A stretch of 64,000 nucleotides of DNA from Rhea pennata (Eukaryota > Chordata > Aves > Rheiformes > Rheidae). Under the pieces are notes generated by a model. The model was not told where the DNA came from. It did not search any database and was given only the letters and a program-made list of their open reading frames with translations. The stretch spans positions 117,017,801 through 117,081,800 of the forward strand of contig NC_084663.1 in NCBI RefSeq assembly GCF_028389875.1. The letters run 5' to 3'. Shown piece by piece: positions 58,976 through 64,000 of the stretch. The position numbers were made by a program, and so were the translations under genes. Numbering within the stretch: the stretch's first letter is position 1; every line of letters starts with the position of its first letter.

Positions 58976-60103
58976 TGATTCTGTATTTTTTTGGATATAG
59001 TGATACCAAAGCTGTATTACAGATATTTAGGAAGTCTCCATGTGTCTTCAGTTATTGTCCTTCGTGAAAAGCACTGAAGAATACCGCATGTAAATTTAAT
59101 TAGGGTTTACAAAGGATTGTTGCATGATTTAGAAATATGAAAGAAGTGTTGATCCATATTCTGAACTAGGCCTTCCAATGAGAGTGCTGAATGTGAGCAT
59201 TCCAGTCATTGTGGTCTTTGGTAAATATTTTGTGAATTGTTGCAAGATAGTTACGAAAGACAGTATGAAGTCTACTGCATTTATGTGGTCTCTTCGATAT
59301 AAGTCCATGTTCTCTGTTCCACTGCAGCAATGAGAGCTGTATGTGCAACTGTTCCTTTTAGTGCTTTATGCTGAAAAGAGTTTGGGGTTTTTTTTTTCCT
59401 GACAACTTCAATTTCAGATTGTTTTTCTTAGTTGTGACCTACTTCTGCAATAAGGTTTGAGGAAATACTACTTTTTAAAAAGCTTAGTTGTAAGATGGGT
59501 TACAGCAAACCTTCTATCAGCTCTTTTTAGGATTGCCAGAAGAAGCAAAAACAGGATCTTAAGATGCAAATAATCATTCTGTCTATATTTTGTCTATCAC
59601 TTAAGCAAGAAAAATAAGTTCTTAAAAACCTGCTGCAGTCTTATTGTAATGTATGCTACGGATGTATCCAGAAATGATATTAGGAAAATAATTTGACAAA
59701 ACTTTCATAGTTCACCTTCTAAGATCTGGTCATTACAATGCATAAAGGAACATTGTTCCAGTTTCTAAAGTCTATCCAAAGATTGAGACCCCGAAGATGT
59801 TTTTCTTTTTCCTTGCCCAAAATATTTTTAACAAAAGAAGATATTTATTTCATATGGAAGAGGTTGATGAGGAACTATATTTGATACTCAGACACAGCCT
59901 TATTAAAAATTGAGTATTTTCAATTGGGCAGCATAGAGTTGGATTTGTCAGTATTGACTGTAGAAATTGCAAGCAAATTAATTGAATCCGGTGTGTTTGA
60001 AGTGAACATTGTTACCAATGTTGATACTGTGGAATACTTGGAATATAATCGATTTTTAAGACTTGATATGGGGAGGAGTGATGGATCATCTCTAACCTTC
60101 CAG
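58976..60103. other. Intergenic sequence after IFNAR1
   Basis: No gene recognised. A 61-codon open frame at 59924-60109 runs into the CR1 boundary and shows no domain. Confidence 0.6.
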
Positions 60104-60915
60104 GAGTAGCCAGCATGGATTCACCAAGGGGAAATCCTGCTTAACCAATCTGATAGCCTTCTATGATGGCATGGCTGGCTGGGTAGATGAGGGGAGAGCA
60201 GTGGACGTTGTGTACCTTGACTTCAGCAAGGCTTTTGACACTGTCTCCCATAACATCCTCCTAGAGAAGCTCAGGAAGTGTGGGTTAGACGAGTGGACAG
60301 TGAGGTGGATTGAGAACTGGCTGAAAGGCAGAGCTCAGAGGGTCATCATCAGTGGGGCAGAGTCTAGCAGCAGGCCTGTAACTAGCGTCCCCCGGAGCTC
60401 AGTACTGGGTCCAGACTTGTTCAGCTTATTCATCAATGACCTGGATGAGGGGACAGAGTGCCTGCTCAGCAAGTTGGCTGATGATACCAAGCTGGGAGGA
60501 GTGGCTGATACCCCTGAGGGCTGTGCTGCCATTCAGAGAGAGGTTGACAGGTTGGAGAGTTGGGTGGAGAGGAACCTCCTGAGGTTCAACAAAGGCAAAT
60601 GCAGAGTCCTGTACCTAGGGAGGAACAACCCCATGCACCAGTACAGGCTGGGGGCTGACCTGCTGTGGTGCAGCTCTGCAGACAAGGACCTGGGAGGGCT
60701 GGTGGACAAGTTGATCGTGAGCCACCAGCATGCCCTTGTGGCAAAGAAGGCCAGTGGTATCCTGGCTTGGTTGATTTAGGAAGAACAGGCTGAGGGAGGT
60801 GATCCTCCCCCTTTACTCAGCCCTGCTGGGGCCATGCCTCAAGTGCTGTGCCCAGTGCTGGGTTCCACAGTACAAGAGAGACATGGAGCTACTGGAGAGA
60901 GTCCAACAAAGGCAG
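60104..60915 (+). mobile_element. CR1 LINE internal fragment lacking its 3' end
   Basis: Starts abruptly at AGGAGTAGCCAGCATGGATT, matching the CR1 copy from 54905. It stays open to 60779 with DFSKAFDTV and LADDTKLGG, but the GVPQGS motif is degraded to SVPRSS. It runs to about 60915, where it meets the right arm of the inverted duplication instead of its own 3' end. The first 450 bases are very close to the 54.9-55.4 kb copy, the rest less so. Confidence 0.92.
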
Positions 60916-61611
60916 GGGGAATTCTCTTCCATGAGCATGTCATTGATTCAAATAACTGGTTTTGCACCTACAATTTCTTTTGGCTAAGACACCCACTGGT
61001 CCCACTGCCTGAAGAGGCTCTTGTTTTGAATGTGGCTCCTAATAAATCAATTTGATGCCCTGTAATTCTATTAATGGAGGAGTCAGAAAACAGTGTATCA
61101 ATCACAGAATCATAGAATCAGTAAGGTTGGAAGGGACCTCTGGAGATCATCTAGTCTAACCTCCCCGCTCAGCAGGGTCACCTAGAGCATGTTAGACAGG
61201 GTTGCATCCAGGTAGGCCTTGAAGAGCTCTAGAGGAGACTCCACAGCCTCTCTGGGCAACCTGGTCCAGTGCTCCATCACTCTCACAGTGAAGAAATTCC
61301 TCCTCACGGTCAGGCGGAACTTCCCTGTGGTTCAGTTTTTGCCCATTGCCTCTTGTTCTGTTGCACGGGACAACTGGAAAGAGTTTGTCCCCGTCCCCTG
61401 GACACCCTCCCTTCAGGTACTTGTACACACTGATAAGATCCCCCCTCAGGCTTCTCTTCCCCAGGCTGAAGAGGCCCAGCTCTCGCAGCCGTTCCTCATA
61501 GGGCAGGTGCTCCAGCCCTCGGATCATCTTCCTAGCCCTACGCTGGACTCTCTGCAGTAGCTCCATGTCTCTCTTGCGCTGGGGAGCCCAGAACTGGACA
61601 CAGTACTCGAG
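60916..61611 (-). repeat. Right arm of the inverted duplication (CR1 3' end antisense plus flank)
   Basis: Reads GGGGAATTCTCTTCCATGAG, then the reverse complement of the 185-base flank and of the CR1 3' end to CTCGAG at 61606-61611. On the minus strand the CR1 part is open (61566 down to 61192) and ends as in the left copy. Confidence 0.95.
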
Positions 61612-64000
61612 GCCTCATAATGGATATTCTTTAATTTATAGTAACAAATGGAGAGACGGCCATGGCTATTTATCTGTTTTTTGAAGATTATGTGACTGTT
61701 TAGGCCTATGTTGCCAGTTCGCATACTGAAAATGAAGACTTTTGACTCATTAATAGTTCTTTCAACATTGTTTATTTGGGGATATCCACTTAGGACTCCA
61801 GTATATGTGTGTATCCATATTATATTTTATATTTATAAAGAATTCTTACCCTTTTGTCTCAGCATTGTGATTTCCTTTGTCATCCCTGCCATCTCTGGCT
61901 TCTGTGAAATGTATCTTACAGCTCTGAATAATCCATACATTCAGACTTGCATGGGAAGACTCTCCCATCTCAAAACCCATTTGGACTACATGTGAAGTTT
62001 GGTTTTGTTTTTTCTGTTCCCATCAAGCTAGTAATTTCAGAATGAACCAAAACCTTGTAGCATATTCTACCTCTTGACTAGATTTTTAAATTCTTTCCTT
62101 CACTGAAAAAATTCTTCCTCTCAGCTCCTTTGTCCCTATGAGCAATTTCTCATGCCCGCTCTCAGGTATTTCCTATTTTATCTTATCAGCTCTCAGAAGA
62201 CATATGCTTAGAGCTCACCAGGTGGTTTGGTTTATTTGGATCCGGACCTATTGTCCCAGCCAGCCTGTAGACCAGAAGCTAACAGACTCTTGTTAACGCC
62301 GTTCTGCTCCCCTGCTAGGACCCCTCAGTATTAAGAATGTGCCAGGTGAGCCAGGCTCTTGGGGAACAGGGCAGGGGTCTTTCCCACACGTTGCATGGGG
62401 AAGCTGAAGGAGTCCGTGGCTGTGGCAGATGACTAACACTGGTGTATCCGCCTAGAGCTGAATGCTCTTTCTCGCAGCTTTTAGTCCTCCAAAGACCATG
62501 TGCTACACTGAAATTTTGGTGGTGTACTGAGAACCTTCATGAGCTCACTTCATGAACACCTTGTGACTAGTTTGGGGTTGCATCTCTATGAAGGTGGCAT
62601 TTCTTACGGCTATTGCTTCCAGCAAGAGTAGTCCTGATTCCTGTACATTATTTGGCATTTGGAGAGACTCCAACTCCCTTCCAATGTAGTTTCTGACCAC
62701 CATCTTAATAAGGAATTTAATTATTTTATTTATCCCATCACATTGGGCCTATAAAGTGGGACAGTATGTCCTCAATGTTAGGAGGGCTGCTGCTTTCTAT
62801 TTCAGCAGGAACAACTGTCTAATTGGAAGTGTTAGTTTTTTCCTGAAGGATATCTATTTTGTGATTTCAGTAATCCAGACAGTTTTCAGACTATTTTACA
62901 TGTATAGGAGGAATTCTTAAGTTAGTTTTTAGGATCAAGAAAAGGTGGAAGAAAAGCATTCAATGATTAAACCATCAACTTCAGGAGTAATTTCTTTGTC
63001 CTATAAAGACTCATGTAAGATCTACAAAGACAGTGAACTTTTTTGGTGTGTTCCAGCTTTATTTGCATTTTATTTATAGAATTCTAAGAGATCTTGGAAA
63101 GAAAAACAGCTTGCTATCAGTATTTTTCTATTACTGTTTTAAAATCTTTTTTTTCTTCTGATCAGCATTTCTGCATAAAACTCAGGATAAAAGATTTGTA
63201 TTTTAAAATTTAGTAAGAATTCAGAAAGAAAGAGGTCCAGTTCCAAAAACGTTTCCTAGTATTGTTTGTGAAATGATTTGCAGTGTGCATCAAGGAGTAT
63301 GACAAAAGGAGATTAAATTTCTGTATAGGGTAAAACATTTCATATGCGTAGTTCACCGTTAGCTTTGACAGTTTCTGTCTCTTTTTTACCTCTCTTCCCT
63401 AAGAAGGAAATGTCACACTTTCAATTATTTAATATGATTCATAAATACAGTTAATACTGCTTAACTACAGTTGATGCCTGGTTAAACAGAAGTTATTATG
63501 TTTACAGGAGTCAAGCTTGCTGTTCTACAATTGCTTGCCCTGCAGCTAGGAGGTAAGATCTACTAGATTTAGAGTATGTGAAAGGGAAGTTCAACTGAAG
63601 TTCTTCCTGACTTATTTGGGGAAATAACTATTTCACCTTGACAACTGTATGTGTTTTCCTGCCTGCAAAACTATCTGTGCTCTCTTAAGTCAAGATACTC
63701 CATAAAGGTTTTGTTAGGCTTTAATTCCATATTGTTTGATGTCACATTCAAGTGGATGAAAGGGCTTTAAGTGCTTAAAACCGTAATTGTAAAGTTATAT
63801 ATGTTTAAAAGATGGGGGTGGGGAGTGCGGAGATAGATGCCAGGTGCTGCCACAGACTAGACATTAGGGTGAGGAGGTTGAATACAAGTCACTGGCAGTG
63901 GCAAGCAGCTTGCCAACATCCCTCCCTTATTATTTTTTTTAACCAAAGGAAACAAAGCACACACCAGTTTCTGTTAGGCATTGTCTTACCAGGGGCAAAG
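61612..64000. other. Intergenic sequence to the window end
   Basis: No gene, RNA gene or clear transposon was recognised. IFNGR2 would be the expected next gene, but no exon or CpG island is visible here. Confidence 0.6.

Noticed and set aside
59924-60109. 61-codon open frame before the CR1 at 60104
   Set aside because: Its end lies in CR1 sequence and it shows no recognisable motif or splice site.

Overview
The window is vertebrate genomic DNA, most likely from a bird. It carries the 3' half of IFNAR2, all of IL10RB and all of IFNAR1, in that order and all on the + strand. This is the conserved class II cytokine receptor cluster; IFNGR2 would be expected beyond the right edge, and no exon of it was seen. 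Bird origin is inferred from the compact gene spacing and the abundance of CR1 LINEs with the avian-style 3' end (ATTCTATG-type octamers). Two tRNA-Ile-derived SINE heads fused to CR1-like tails resemble SINEs described from passerines. The species cannot be named from the sequence alone.

Layout. 1-6677: last four coding exons of IFNAR2 (second fibronectin-III domain, transmembrane segment, acidic serine-rich tail). About 8090-8600: GC-rich CpG-island promoter of IL10RB. 8349-19463: seven IL10RB coding exons (348 codons by my splice model), with a GC-AG intron 5 holding CR1 fragments and a poly(A) signal at 19970. 19976-31650: intergenic, no gene recognised. 31680-32300: CpG-island promoter of IFNAR1 with an NRF1-type palindrome. 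31878-57593: eleven IFNAR1 coding exons (566 codons), four fibronectin-III subdomains, transmembrane segment, and a tail with the DSGNYS phosphodegron; poly(A) signal at 58940. 58980-64000: intergenic, with CR1 rearrangements. All splice junctions were chosen by eye from GT/GC-AG signals and all phases close.

The genes work together. IFNAR1 and IFNAR2 form the type I interferon receptor and signal through TYK2 and JAK1. IL10RB is the shared low-affinity chain for IL-10, IL-22, IL-26 and type III interferons.

The most unusual structure is a 696-base inverted duplication. Its left arm (55652-56347) lies in the last IFNAR1 intron and its right arm (60916-61611) lies downstream of the gene. The arms have equal length and differ at 3 positions by direct comparison. 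They contain CR1 3' sequence plus about 185 bases of otherwise non-repetitive flank, and they bracket the last IFNAR1 exon and its poly(A) site. The left arm is the end of a young CR1 whose 5' end is joined to a tRNA-derived SINE head (54070-54172), an apparent SINE/CR1 template-switch chimera. Other points worth checking are a strong-context overlapping uORF in IL10RB, a GC splice donor, an apparent lack of a canonical poly(A) signal after IFNAR2, and five poly-G runs of exactly 11.
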